Source: JAAYJR01 sp964545315 (GTDB taxonomy: Bacteria > Bacteroidota > Bacteroidia > Bacteroidales > Prolixibacteraceae). From it: a stretch of 64,000 bases of DNA. The notes under the pieces were generated by a model. The model saw only the letters and a list, made by a program, of their open reading frames with translations. It made no database searches and had not been told where the DNA came from. The first letter of the stretch is position 1; each line of letters opens with the position of its first letter. The position numbers and the translations under genes are program-made. Shown here one piece after another: positions 26,196 through 36,600 of this stretch. Where the stretch lies: NCBI GenBank assembly GCA_964545315.1, contig CAZJGI010000004.1, forward strand, positions 1 through 64,000. The letters run 5' to 3'.

Positions 26196-26235
26196 AATAA
26201 ACACCCGGTGAATTGCAATTCACCGGGTGTTTATT
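26196..26235. terminator. Bidirectional terminator, perfect 40-base palindrome
   Basis: Every base from 26196 to 26215 pairs with its partner from 26235 to 26216 (core ACACCCGGTGAATTG). The hairpin is GC-rich at mid-stem and flanked by A-runs on the left and T-rich sequence on the right, so it can stop transcription from both strands. It lies between the convergent OmpA-family gene and the primary sigma factor gene. Confidence 0.9.
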
Positions 26236-26258
26236 ATTATTATTATTATTATTATTAT
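26231..26258. repeat. TTA trinucleotide repeat overlapping the sigma-factor stop codon
   Basis: About nine TTA units run from the terminator arm into the rpoD stop codon. On the minus strand rpoD therefore ends in its TAA stop followed by a string of further in-frame TAA codons. Such a tract may vary in length by slippage without altering the protein. Confidence 0.85.
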
Positions 26259-27115
26259 CCCAGATAGGTTTTCAACAGTTTACTACGTGAGGTATGTCTT
26301 AACCTGCGAATTGCTTTTTCTTTTATTTGTCTCACTCTCTCTCTTGTTAGGCCGAACCTTTCACCAATTTCTTCAAGGGTCATTTCCTGGCAGCCTATTC
26401 CGAAGAAGAGCCTGATTATGTCAGCTTCTCTTTCTGTAAGAGTTGCAAGTGCACGGTGTATTTCCTTTGAGAGGGATTCCTGTATAAGCGTACGGTCAGC
26501 ATTAGGAGAATCATTATTAACAAGAACATCGAGAAGGCTGTTATCTTCTCCGTCCACAAAAGGAGCATCAACAGAAACGTGTCTTCCAGATACTCTCAGG
26601 GTGTCAGAAACCTTATCGGGAGACAATTCAAGTGAGCTGGCCAATTCTTCGGGCGAAGGTTTTCGCTCATGTTCCTGCTCAAACTTTGAAAAAGCTTTAT
26701 TGATTTTATTCAACGAACCAACCTGATTAAGTGGAAGGCGCACTATCCTGGATTGTTCAGCAAGAGCCTGAAGGATAGATTGTCTGATCCACCACACTGC
26801 ATATGAGATGAATTTGAACCCTCGCGTTTCATCGAATTTTTCAGCTGCTTTGATCAATCCAAGGTTACCTTCATTTATTAAGTCAGGCAAGCTTAAACCC
26901 TGGTTTTGGTATTGTTTAGCAACAGATACCACAAACCTTAGGTTAGCCCTGGTCAACTTTTCCAAAGCAGCCTGATCACCTTTTTTGATACGCTGGGCAA
27001 GTTCAACTTCTTCTTCAACAGTAATGAGTTCCTCTTTCCCTATTTCCTGCAAATATTTATCTAAAGAGGCACTCTCCCGATTGGTTATTGATTTTGTGAT
27101 CTTTAGCTGTCTCAT
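26255..27115 (-). CDS. rpoD: Primary RNA polymerase sigma factor (SigA/RpoD)
   Basis: A 286-residue sigma-70 factor of the short Bacteroidetes type, without region 1.1. Visible parts are region 1.2 (SLDKYLQEIGKEELITVEEE), region 2 (ANLRFVVSVAKQY, GNLGLIKAAEKFDETRGFKF, SYAVWWIRQSILQAL), region 3, and region 4 (LTEREADIIRLFFGI, MTLEEIGERFGLTRERVRQI). It recognises the TAnnTTTG/TTTG promoters seen through this window. Its own gene has two Shine-Dalgarno-like AGGAG runs and a TATATTTG box upstream. It is convergent with the OmpA-family gene across a bidirectional terminator. Confidence 0.97.
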   Translation of the reverse strand: MRQLKITKSITNRESASLDKYLQEIGKEELITVEEEVELAQRIKKGDQAALEKLTRANLRFVVSVAKQYQNQGLSLPDLINEGNLGLIKAAEKFDETRGFKFISYAVWWIRQSILQALAEQSRIVRLPLNQVGSLNKINKAFSKFEQEHERKPSPEELASSLELSPDKVSDTLRVSGRHVSVDAPFVDGEDNSLLDVLVNNDSPNADRTLIQESLSKEIHRALATLTEREADIIRLFFGIGCQEMTLEEIGERFGLTRERVRQIKEKAIRRLRHTSRSKLLKTYLG

Positions 27116-27146
27116 ATAACTCTCCTTATCTCCTTAAAAAAGTGTG

Positions 27147-27154
27147 CAAATATA
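27147..27154 (-). promoter_or_regulatory. Predicted Bacteroidetes -7 box of rpoD
   Basis: The minus strand reads TATATTTG, ending 31 bases before the rpoD start. A purine-rich leader with AAGGAG and AGGAG runs follows. No good -33 TTTG was found. Confidence 0.6.
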
Positions 27155-27237
27155 GAACATTAATTAATTTATATTGAAGAAGAAGGCTTTCCATTTTAGA
27201 ATCTTAATGGTATGTTAAAGGTAATTATCAGATACCG

Positions 27238-28674
27238 TTAATTAACACCAAAAACAAAATATGCCAACTCTCCGTTTGGATATATGCCCTCAACAAGAAT
27301 TCCTCCTGTGGCATTTTCTATCTCTCTTCTGAAATCACTTACTTCATAAATGGGTTTTTTATTAACATGTGTAATAATAAATCCTTCACTTAAACCCGCA
27401 TCTTTTAATTTACCTTTTTCCAAATGAGTTATTTGTAAGCCATATTCAATATTCAAACCTGTTTTATTATTTTTGGTTATTGATTCAAAGCGGGCTCCCA
27501 AAAATGTTGCATTATCTCGTACTATTTGTGTATCTCCATGTTTATTACGTAATGTTACAGTAAATTGTTTCCGGTCATCTTTTCTTTTTACAACTATTTT
27601 TATATCATCTCCGGGTCGGAACCTGCTTACTTTTTCCTGCAATTCAGCTGATGAGTTAACAGGTTCACCGGCAACATTCAAAATAACATCGCCTTCTTTT
27701 ATCCCTGCTTCTTTTGCTGCTCCGTTCTCAACAACAGCTGCAACATAAACTCCCTCAACCTTTCCAAGTCCTTTTTCCTCTGCCAGGGCTGCATTTATAT
27801 CGGCTATACTAACACCAAGCAATGCTCTTTGTACCTGCCCGAATTCTTTAAGGTCTTTCACAACTTTTTCAACTATGGATACCGGAACAGCAAATGAATA
27901 TCCGGCATATGAACCTGTCCGTGATGCAATTGCTGTGTTTATTCCGACAAGGTTACCCTGCTGGTTAACCAGTGCACCGCCACTGTTCCCGGGATTAACT
28001 GCTGCGTCTGTCTGTATAAATGATTCAATTGAATACTGATCTTCGTTGATACGAAGATTCCGGGCTTTTGCGCTAATAATGCCTGCTGTAACAGTTGAAG
28101 TAAGGTTAAAAGGATTGCCAACTGCAAGTACCCATTCGCCCAGTTTAAGGTCATCTGAACTCCCGTATGTAAGGTATGGAAGGTTTTTGGCTTCAATATT
28201 AAGAAGAGCCAGGTCTGTTGATGCATCAGCTCCAATCAGACGTGCTTCATACTCTTCCTTATTGTTAAGGATCACCTTTATCTTTTGCGCCCTTTCAATC
28301 ACATGGTTATTGGTGACAATATATCCGTCGGCTGACAAGATAACTCCGGAACCAAAACCTTCAGCTATTTGAGGTTCCTGTCTGTTAAATCCGAAAAATT
28401 CATCGAAAAAGGGATTTCCGCTCGACCATGAATTACTCCTGACCGATTGTGTGGCAATATGAACTACCGCATGAACTGAGTTTTGGGCGGCAAATGTCAG
28501 GTCAGGTAGTTGTTGCTGGCTGTTTGCCGGAAGATTTACAAAGTTTAAAGGCCTTTGTTCAGGCACGCTGATGACTTGCGTCTTTTGAAAATATTTACTG
28601 TATATCCCAACTGCCAATAAGGCACTTGCCACTAACAGCAAAAATGTAAGTGTATATTTTTTAATGTTGTTCAT
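27238..28674 (-). CDS. HtrA/DegP-family periplasmic serine protease
   Basis: A 478-residue protein with an N-terminal membrane or signal segment (about residues 8-24). The trypsin-like domain has an intact triad: His124 (TNNHVIER), Asp154 (STDLALL) and Ser231 (NPGNSGGALV). Two PDZ domains follow, the first from about residue 280 (LGVSIADIN, AAKEAGIKEGDVILNVAGEPV) and a more divergent one near the C-terminus (HLEKGKLKDAGLSEGFIITHV). It degrades or refolds damaged envelope proteins. It is monocistronic, with 242 bases of AT-rich DNA before it that contain an ATTA repeat but no clear promoter box. Confidence 0.95.
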   Translation of the reverse strand: MNNIKKYTLTFLLLVASALLAVGIYSKYFQKTQVISVPEQRPLNFVNLPANSQQQLPDLTFAAQNSVHAVVHIATQSVRSNSWSSGNPFFDEFFGFNRQEPQIAEGFGSGVILSADGYIVTNNHVIERAQKIKVILNNKEEYEARLIGADASTDLALLNIEAKNLPYLTYGSSDDLKLGEWVLAVGNPFNLTSTVTAGIISAKARNLRINEDQYSIESFIQTDAAVNPGNSGGALVNQQGNLVGINTAIASRTGSYAGYSFAVPVSIVEKVVKDLKEFGQVQRALLGVSIADINAALAEEKGLGKVEGVYVAAVVENGAAKEAGIKEGDVILNVAGEPVNSSAELQEKVSRFRPGDDIKIVVKRKDDRKQFTVTLRNKHGDTQIVRDNATFLGARFESITKNNKTGLNIEYGLQITHLEKGKLKDAGLSEGFIITHVNKKPIYEVSDFRREIENATGGILVEGIYPNGELAYFVFGVN

Positions 28675-28916
28675 CTGTACAAAATTTAATAGTTATTCAA
28701 TTAATTAATTAATTAAAAGTTGAGAACCCATGTAACCATTTCGTTCCCGATAATTATCCTTTTATATAAAGTAATACATTATACGCAAATAATTTGCCAC
28801 TATTATATTATTCAGTGAATTATAGCGGCCGTTTTACATATTTTAACAACTTAATAAAGATTTTGTAAAAAATTAATCTCTTTAAGTAATTAATGCAGGT
28901 GTGTTATTCTGTGTTT

Positions 28917-29516
28917 TTATTTATTAATATCCGGAACATGAAACCATTTGGAATATGTCTCAGGTGGATCATATCCGGAAATGTATTCAATTGCCTGTTC
29001 AGAGTTACTTGCAACAAAATAGACACTTCTGTACTCTTCTTTAATAAATTTTTCAATAAACGACTTTTCAAATTGTTTAAACAAGTATTCGAAAAAATTG
29101 TTCACATTGATAAATACTACAGGCTTATTATGGTAGGATAATTGTTTTAGTGTTATGACCTCCAATATTTCCTCGAGTGTACCGAAACCACCGGGAAGGG
29201 CGATAAATGCATCAGATAATTCACGCATTTTGGCTTTTCTTTCCTGCATATCTTTTGCTTTTATCGTCTTATGTGAATTCTCTGAAGCAAGTGATTTTTT
29301 AATAAATCTTTCAGGAATTACCCCTATTGTTTGAGCTCCACATTCAGCTGCTGCAACAGTCACAGTTTCCATTAACCCGACATTTGCCCCGCCGTTTATG
29401 AGAGTATAACCTTTTTCTCCAATAAGGTTGCCCAGTTTAACGGCTTCGTCGTAATAAACTTTCTGAATCGCATTACTTGAGGAAGAGAATACACAAATAT
29501 TTTTGCCTTTGACCAT
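28917..29516 (-). CDS. LOG-family protein (cytokinin riboside 5'-monophosphate phosphoribohydrolase type)
   Basis: A 199-residue Rossmann-fold protein with the LOG signature PGGFGTLEEILEVITLKQL (about residues 104-122) and an N-terminal ICVFSSSSNAI and NGGANVGLMETV nucleotide site. LOG proteins remove ribose 5-phosphate from nucleoside monophosphates, and many bacterial members have an unknown physiological role. It follows gyrB by 20 bases in the same direction, so it is probably transcribed with it. Family assignment is firm; the natural substrate is not known. Confidence 0.93.
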   Translation of the reverse strand: MVKGKNICVFSSSSNAIQKVYYDEAVKLGNLIGEKGYTLINGGANVGLMETVTVAAAECGAQTIGVIPERFIKKSLASENSHKTIKAKDMQERKAKMRELSDAFIALPGGFGTLEEILEVITLKQLSYHNKPVVFINVNNFFEYLFKQFEKSFIEKFIKEEYRSVYFVASNSEQAIEYISGYDPPETYSKWFHVPDINK

Positions 29517-29536
29517 ACTAAACTTTTAATTAATGA

Positions 29537-31507
29537 TCAGGCATCGATATTAGCATATGTTGCGTGATCTTCAATAAATTTTCTTCTGGGTGGAACATCA
29601 TCTCCCATAAGCATTGCAAATATATGGTCTGCTTCAGCAGCATTTTCGATTGTCACTTGTTGTAAAGTGCGGTTTTCAGGGTTCATTGTTGTTTCCCACA
29701 GCTGTTCGGCATTCATTTCCCCAAGGCCTTTATACCGTTGGATGTGCATTCCGCTTTCATTACCTCCTGTCCACTCTTCTATGATATTTTTACGCTGTTG
29801 TTCTGTCCATGCATAAGATTCTTTTTTACCTTTTCTGAGCAGGTACAAAGGAGGGGCTGCTATATAAAGGTGGCCTTGTTTGATCAGGTCTTGCATATAT
29901 CTGAAAAAGAATGTCATGATAAGGGTGTCAATATGGCTTCCATCGACATCAGCGTCTGTCATTATGATAATTTTATGATATCGCAGTTTTTCCAGGTTCA
30001 GGGCTTTTGAATCTTCGTCTGTTCCGATAGTAACACCCAGTGCAGTAAAAATATTTTTAATCTCTTCATTTTCAAATATTTTATGCTGCATTGCTTTTTC
30101 GACATTTAATATTTTTCCTCTTAGAGGAAGGATAGCCTGGAAACGTCTGTCGCGTCCTTGTTTGGCTGTTCCACCGGCAGAATCGCCCTCCACCAGAAAG
30201 ATTTCACACATGGAAGGGTCTTTCTCGGAGCAATCACTCAGTTTTCCCGGGAGGCCTCCCCCCGAAAGGGCATTTTTACGTTGTACCATTTCTCTGGCCT
30301 TACGTGCTGCATGTCTGGCCGTTGCTGCAAGAATAACCTTGTTGACTATAGATTTGGCAGATCTGGGATTTTCTTCAAGGTAGTGATTAAGTACTTCACT
30401 AACAGCCTGGTCAACAGCAAGGCTCACATCTGAATTGCCTAATTTGGTTTTTGTCTGCCCTTCAAACTGAGGCTCTGCAACCTTAACAGATATTACAGCT
30501 GTCAAGCCTTCCCTGAAATCATCACCATTAATGTCAAATTTTAGTTTTGATAACATCCCTGATTGTTCTGCATAACTTTTTAATGTCCTTGTAAGCCCTC
30601 TTCTGAAGCCGGTAAGGTGTGTTCCCCCTTCAATAGTATTTATGTTGTTAACGTAAGAATGGATATTTTCCGAGAATGTACTATTATACTGCATAGCAAT
30701 TTCAACCGGTATATCATTCTTTTCGGTAACTATATGTATTATTTCCGGAGTAATTTTGACCCTGGTATCATCCAGATAATCCACAAATTCTTTAAGTCCG
30801 TCGTTCGAATAAAATGATTCGGATTTATAATTTTCGTCTTCATCTTTTTCACGTTCATCGATCAGTGTCAGTTTGATACCGGCATTTAGAAATGCCAGTT
30901 CTCTAAGGCGTGCTGCCAGAATTTCATATTTGTATTCTGTGGTGAGGAAGATTGATTCATCCGGCTTAAAAGTAACTATTGTACCTGTTTTGTCAGAATC
31001 CCCGATCACCTTCACCTCGTTTTTAGGATGTCCTTTCTCATATTCCTGCATCCATATTTTCCCGTCGCGGTGTATCGTGGCTTTTAAATATGACGACAGT
31101 GCGTTTACGCATGATACTCCAACTCCGTGCAACCCACCTGACACTTTATAGGAGTCTTTATCAAATTTGCCTCCTGCATGAAGAACTGTCATAACTATTT
31201 GCAGAGCCGATTTGTTTTCCTTAGAGTGTATTTCGGTGGGTATTCCACGGCCGTCATCAGTAACTGTAACTGAGTTGTCAGCATGTATTATTACATCAAT
31301 ATTATAGCAATAACCTGCAAGTGCTTCGTCTATTGAATTGTCTATTACTTCATATACAAGATGATGAAGCCCTTTTTCATTGACATCACCTATATACATT
31401 GCGGGCCTCTTCCTTACAGCTTCAAGTCCTTCAAGAACCTGAATGCTCTCGGCAGAATAGTTCCCATTGCCCCCCCTCGGGATAATTTTGTTTTCTATCT
31501 CGTTCAT
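29537..31507 (-). CDS. gyrB: DNA gyrase subunit B
   Basis: A 656-residue type IIA topoisomerase subunit. The GHKL ATPase part shows EVIDNSIDEALAGYC, DDGRGIP and GGLHGVGVSCVNALS. The TOPRIM part shows LVEGDSAGGTAKQGRDR, DADVDGSHIDTLIMTF and the C-terminal QRYKGLGEMNAEQLWETTM. Length fits the Bacteroidetes GyrB. It could in principle be ParE, but the EGDSAGG and QRYKGLGEMN motifs and the free-standing position favour GyrB. It leads a two-gene unit with the LOG-family gene. Confidence 0.95.
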   Translation of the reverse strand: MNEIENKIIPRGGNGNYSAESIQVLEGLEAVRKRPAMYIGDVNEKGLHHLVYEVIDNSIDEALAGYCYNIDVIIHADNSVTVTDDGRGIPTEIHSKENKSALQIVMTVLHAGGKFDKDSYKVSGGLHGVGVSCVNALSSYLKATIHRDGKIWMQEYEKGHPKNEVKVIGDSDKTGTIVTFKPDESIFLTTEYKYEILAARLRELAFLNAGIKLTLIDEREKDEDENYKSESFYSNDGLKEFVDYLDDTRVKITPEIIHIVTEKNDIPVEIAMQYNSTFSENIHSYVNNINTIEGGTHLTGFRRGLTRTLKSYAEQSGMLSKLKFDINGDDFREGLTAVISVKVAEPQFEGQTKTKLGNSDVSLAVDQAVSEVLNHYLEENPRSAKSIVNKVILAATARHAARKAREMVQRKNALSGGGLPGKLSDCSEKDPSMCEIFLVEGDSAGGTAKQGRDRRFQAILPLRGKILNVEKAMQHKIFENEEIKNIFTALGVTIGTDEDSKALNLEKLRYHKIIIMTDADVDGSHIDTLIMTFFFRYMQDLIKQGHLYIAAPPLYLLRKGKKESYAWTEQQRKNIIEEWTGGNESGMHIQRYKGLGEMNAEQLWETTMNPENRTLQQVTIENAAEADHIFAMLMGDDVPPRRKFIEDHATYANIDA

Positions 31508-31808
31508 TATTTATTATTAATTCTATTCAATTGAAATCTTGAAATCCAGTATCAGTTTTCAAAAGGAACCGATACTTTTAAATGCTCTTGTTAAAAAGTT
31601 GGTATTCAGGATTATAATTAATTTAACGGATTGCTGAAACCAGTTGTACAAATATACTAAAATTAACCTTTGGATGAGCCTGGGAAGTGGCTATAAAAAA
31701 CTAATTTTTCAACAAGTTATTAACTTGAAAATGAGGTAAAAAAGACTTCTTTTAATTAGTTGGGGAAGTTACTTTTTTTTGGTTTATTTTTGAAGTTTTA
31801 ACATAGGC
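31508..31808. other. AT-rich leader of gyrB
   Basis: This 301-base spacer carries the predicted gyrB promoter box (31649-31656), which implies a leader of roughly 130 bases, and the short 3' flank of the barrel gene. I saw no open frame, RNA gene or strong hairpin. Confidence 0.5.
31649..31656 (-). promoter_or_regulatory. Predicted Bacteroidetes -7 box of gyrB
   Basis: TATATTTG on the minus strand, 141 bases before the gyrB ATG. No clear -33 box. The long leader could hold a supercoiling-sensitive or other control element. Confidence 0.5.
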
Positions 31809-33614
31809 TTAAAATGCATAACTTAATCCTCCCAGTGCATTAAAATTTTGCACAGGGTATCCTATCCAATGCTGGTATTTTTGGAATGCAAAATTGTTGA
31901 GCCGGGCAAAAACCGAAAGCTTTCCGGTAACCTGGTATGTGGCGCTGAAGTTTAGGTCAACTATCGGATCAAGATTGTATACTTCTGTTTGTAAGTTTTC
32001 CAGTTTTAACATGTCTCCTGTAGATAATGGCCTGGGATTTTCACCAGGCAGGGAATAGATTATCGCTTTCCTCTGTCCGATAAAAATCAGGTCAGTCGAT
32101 ATATTGAACTGATCTGATATCCTGTAACCCAAAGACAATTTTGCATCCCAGTCGGGGAGATTCCAGGCCTCCTCAAGCGACTCCATTGTGTAAACGTAGT
32201 AATTTCCTGACAGGAGGAGATTCATTTTTTCAAATGTTGCATGGAATATCTCAAGGTTGAATTTCAACAGGTTAAGGTTATCGTATATGAAATCAAAATC
32301 ATTATCAACAATATATGATGATGGTAAGGAATCGGCTTGTAAGTATTTAAAAAGGTGATAGAATGGTTTTTCCTTGATGATGGAGTAATCAACCGCAATT
32401 TTAAAATTAGTCTTTGAAGACAGTTTTCCGTCAAACCCTCCGTAAAACCTGAAACGTTCAAAGGTATTTTTATGTACATGCTGTTCAGGATCAATATAAG
32501 GATTTTCATAAGCGATTTTAGAATAATTATTGGGGGCGTAATTGCCATCGATACCTGCAAAAATATTAATTATCTCTTTAACAGGAACGAAATTAACCCT
32601 TACAACAGGAGCTAATTTTGCAAGTACATCAATACTGTGGTCTATTACGAACCATGTTTTTACCCCGGCCTGCAAATTGGCAACTTCTCCTCCCAACATA
32701 AAAGAGGGTTGGGCCGTTAACCATATTTGCCTGCTCATTCCCATGCCCATCAGGTAACGGTTAAAAATATTTTCTGTATTGATAACGGATATCCCTGCAG
32801 TCAGTAATCCGGCACCTTTGTCGTAAGGTTTTTTAATATCAGCTAAAAAAGAACCATAATGTTCTGTTTGTCCTGTTTTGGATTTGAAATAATCATATGC
32901 GAAGTCAAAATCGAAAGTGAAATCATTTTTACGTGCAGATGCATTTTCCAGGTTTATATTTAATCCACCCCTTGTAAATGTCTGCCTTTGGCCAAAATAG
33001 TTAATCTTTTGGTCTTCTTCCCAAAGTATATCAGGTACGGGGTCTTTTGGGTAGCCGTAATAATTAAATCCGTCATGGCTGAAATCTAAATTGACAGCAA
33101 GCACTGATTTATTAAAGAAATGTTTTATATACATCTCAGCATAATTTTCCGAAAAGGGGGCTTTCACATTATCCCCACCTTCAAGTTTCAGTTTCCCATG
33201 GGAAGAGAGATGTTTTCCGTGGAGGCCGAATATTGTATTTCTCATTTTCCGGCTATTGAAGAACAGTTCACCGTAAGGGCGGTTGTAATTTCCAACACCT
33301 GCTTTTATCAGCCCGAATCCCGTATCTTCTTTTGGCTGGGAGGCAAAGGATGCTGCTTTCAGTGTGTTTACCGAAAATGTATTAAATACCGGCTGACTGA
33401 ATATACTGTATGTAAAATCAGGTTTTTCATGTTTGACATCCTCAATTTTGGGCATTGAGCTGATTTTGTTTGCGTCTGAAATAGCAGGGTTATATGCTTT
33501 GATCACCTCTACTTCCCTTGTCAGGGTAGTGTCTCTTTGTGCCAATAAGGATGAAGTTGAGGTTATTAAGATAACTATCAGACAATATTTGATTGAATTA
33601 TAAGACATGATCAT
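31809..33614 (-). CDS. Outer-membrane beta-barrel protein (TonB-receptor-like barrel without plug)
   Basis: A 601-residue exported protein (signal peptide ending near SLLAQ). After a short conserved N-terminal segment (TREVEVIKAYNPAISDANKI) come many alternating strands with aromatic girdles (GYPKDPV, LDFSHDGFNYYGY, DFDFAYDYF) and a C-terminal strand ending in LGGLSYAF, the usual terminal aromatic of an outer-membrane barrel. No TonB plug or carboxypeptidase-like domain is present, so it is not a standard receptor. Its stop-to-start gap from the upstream TPR gene is only 10 bases, so the two should work together. Confidence 0.8.
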   Translation of the reverse strand: MIMSYNSIKYCLIVILITSTSSLLAQRDTTLTREVEVIKAYNPAISDANKISSMPKIEDVKHEKPDFTYSIFSQPVFNTFSVNTLKAASFASQPKEDTGFGLIKAGVGNYNRPYGELFFNSRKMRNTIFGLHGKHLSSHGKLKLEGGDNVKAPFSENYAEMYIKHFFNKSVLAVNLDFSHDGFNYYGYPKDPVPDILWEEDQKINYFGQRQTFTRGGLNINLENASARKNDFTFDFDFAYDYFKSKTGQTEHYGSFLADIKKPYDKGAGLLTAGISVINTENIFNRYLMGMGMSRQIWLTAQPSFMLGGEVANLQAGVKTWFVIDHSIDVLAKLAPVVRVNFVPVKEIINIFAGIDGNYAPNNYSKIAYENPYIDPEQHVHKNTFERFRFYGGFDGKLSSKTNFKIAVDYSIIKEKPFYHLFKYLQADSLPSSYIVDNDFDFIYDNLNLLKFNLEIFHATFEKMNLLLSGNYYVYTMESLEEAWNLPDWDAKLSLGYRISDQFNISTDLIFIGQRKAIIYSLPGENPRPLSTGDMLKLENLQTEVYNLDPIVDLNFSATYQVTGKLSVFARLNNFAFQKYQHWIGYPVQNFNALGGLSYAF

Positions 33615-33624
33615 CGGTATTTAA

Positions 33625-36600
33625 TTAATTAATTTTTAGCTGAAATGAACTATCTTTGGCTTTTTGCTGATCCATTTGCTCGCTGGATTCTATTTCAGCC
33701 AGTTTGCGTGCAGCCTCCTCTTTAATGCCGTCTTCGGTATTTCCGTAATTTTCCACTACGGAACGAAGTGTATGCTTTGCCTGAAACTGATCATTTCTGT
33801 CAAGGTAGATATCAGCCAGCACAAGGAATGCCTTTCCCAGCCAGTATTGAAAAGGAGTACCTTTGTTTATAAAATCCATGATTTCATCTTCAGCAGCTTT
33901 CTTTTGATTTTGTTTATACCAGATATCTGACAGGAGGAATTTTGCTTCAGCTCCCTGAGCTATTTTTGTATCAGTTGCAACTCTCTTAAGAGGTTCGATC
34001 GCAGAGGCATAATTTCCTGTGACGTACCCGGATTTTCCTGTTATGAAGTCAGCCTCCCTTAACCAGCCTTCATTGGCTACGTCCGATTTTTTGACTTTTT
34101 CTGCTGCATTAATTGCTTCGTTATATCTCTTAAGTTCAAAATTGCATCTCATTTGGCCTGTATAGGCTTTTAACAAATTCCATTTACTACCGGCCAGAGT
34201 TTCCAGCCTGTTGAACAGATCAAGCGCTTCCTGGTATTGTCCTGCATTAAAAGTAAGTTCAGAGGCCCTTGAGATTGCCTGCTCACTGAAGATATTATTA
34301 GGCTGTTTGGCCACAAATGAATAATGCTCATTGGCCATTGAATAATTTTCCTCTTTGTAATATAGTTCAGCAAGATAAAACCGGGCATTAATTATAAAAC
34401 TACCGTTAGGGAATTCATTCAGGTATCTTTGTAAACTGGCGGTTGCCTGTGTATCTCCCGACATGTATAATCTTTCTGCCGACAAAAATATTAATGAATC
34501 CTGTTCTGAGCTGGTAACTATACTGGCCCCGCCTCCCAGGTTCCGGGTGTAGGCGAAGTATCCATCCACGTTATTCATCTCCACATAACAGTTTTTTATT
34601 CCCAGAAGTGCTGTCTGTGCTTCAGGAGTTCCTGAAAAATTTTCAGCTACAATTTTGTAATTGGCAAGAGCCTGGTTATAGTCGCCGCTATTATAATTTA
34701 TCAGGCCCATTTGAAGTAAAGCTTTGGGATAATATACACTTTGCTTATGTCCTGATATGATCTCCTGGTAATTTTTTGTTGCCTGAACATATTGCCCGAG
34801 CCTTTCATGTGCCCTGCCCAGTTCGAAATAAGCATCATCGGCATAGTCAGAGTCAGGAAAGCCTGAAAGCATCCTCTCAAGATTGTTTATTTTGCCCTGC
34901 TGGTTATGTTCCAGCCCCAGGCAGAAAGCTATCTGATAAAGAGAATAGTCAGGATCATAAAGATTCATGTCGAAGGCCTGTTGATAGTTCTGTCTGGCAA
35001 GACTGTAATTTGTATTCAGAAAATAGTAGTCCCCGACACGGTTATATGCATCGGCAACCTTTTCAGTCCTCTTGCTTTTCACAGAGTTTATATAATTTCT
35101 GAAGTGGGTGCCCGCGGAGTTGTAATCTTCCAGTTTAAAGTATGCATAAGCCAGGTTATATTCAGCATCTGCATATTCAGGCAGTGAAAAGGATCCTGCA
35201 GTTTTTAAAAAGTCTGTATATGTTTCAACAGAACCTCTGTAATTGCCTGTTCTGTAATGAGCTTCAGCTTTCCAAAATAACGCCCGTGCATTCAGTTCCC
35301 TGCTGTGGCTGCCATTTTTCAGGGAGAGATCAAAATAGTCGATAGCTTCATTATAGGCCAGGTTGTTGAATAACTCCAGGCCGTGATAAAAAGTTACACG
35401 TTGATATGCTCTTAAGATTTCTGAAGATTTAACTTCAATCTTTTCAATAGAAGCTATTGCGTCACGATAATTGCGTGTAACCATAAAAACTTCTGTTAAA
35501 TACCTGTATGCTTCAGTATTTCTTTGAGAATTCGGATAAAGCGTGATATACCGGTCAAAAGCTTTAATAGTTTCGTTAAATGGTGAATATGACAATTCGT
35601 ATGTGAGTTTTGCGTAACTGAAAAGTGCATCTTCTTTTATTCTTTCATTGAAATCAAATTCAGATGCAGCATCAAATGCCACCCGGGCTTTCTCTTTTTC
35701 GTTAAGTTTTATGTAACAGTCGGCAAGATGATAATATGCATTTTGTGCCATTTCATCTTTTCCCTTGGATGCGTTCTCCAATAGTGGTACTGCCTTTTGA
35801 TATTGTTCAGTATTATAATAACAATAACCCAGAATGTAATTATCCTCCCGCGTTTTTAATGCAGGAGTATCATAATAGTATTCCAGGTAAGGTATTGCCT
35901 TCGTGTATTCGCGCAGGTGGAAGTAGGAATCTCCAACTATTTTGGATAGTTCGCACTTATGTTCCTCCTCAACATCATTGATGATATTTACTGTATAATT
36001 TACAATTTCGTTGTATTTCTGTTGTTTGTAATATATATGGCTTACATATATTGGAATTACCTTTGAATAAACAGGATCATTATTTAATGCGGAGAATCCT
36101 TCAAGGGCCGACTGGTAATTTTCATCCAGGTACATCAGATGAGCCCAGTAATAAGTAGCAGGCTTGCTGTATATGTTGTTTTTATCTTTAATTTGGGTGA
36201 ATTCAACAAGGGCCTGTTCGTTATTTTCCATCATCAAATTTGAGTAACCATTTTGATATTGCATTTTTACGCGGTCGTTCTCATTAAGTGCAGACCGGTC
36301 AATTTTACTATAACTTTGAATAACAGAATTATAGTTCCTGTGATCAAACTGATAATCCCCAAGATTAAACCATGCCCTTTCGATATAAGGGCTTTCAGGA
36401 TATTCTTCGATAAATTTGCTTACCAGTTTATATCCTGCAGATTGTCCTGATTTCAATGCTGATATTGCCTTGTAAAAGATTGCTTCAGAATATATTTCAG
36501 ATTTAGGTTCTGACTTTTTCTGTACTTTTTCAAAAAGACGGTAGGCCGAATTATATTTGCCCTGATTAAAAAGATCCCGCGCTAATTGAATTTCCTCTTC

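Noticed and set aside
26231..26258. TTA repeat as a possible CRISPR-like array
   Set aside because: It is a plain trinucleotide microsatellite without spacers.
28690..28720. ATTA repeat and TATAAT-like sequence upstream of the HtrA gene as promoter
   Set aside because: Bacteroidetes primary sigma factors use TAnnTTTG boxes; AT-rich chance matches are expected here.
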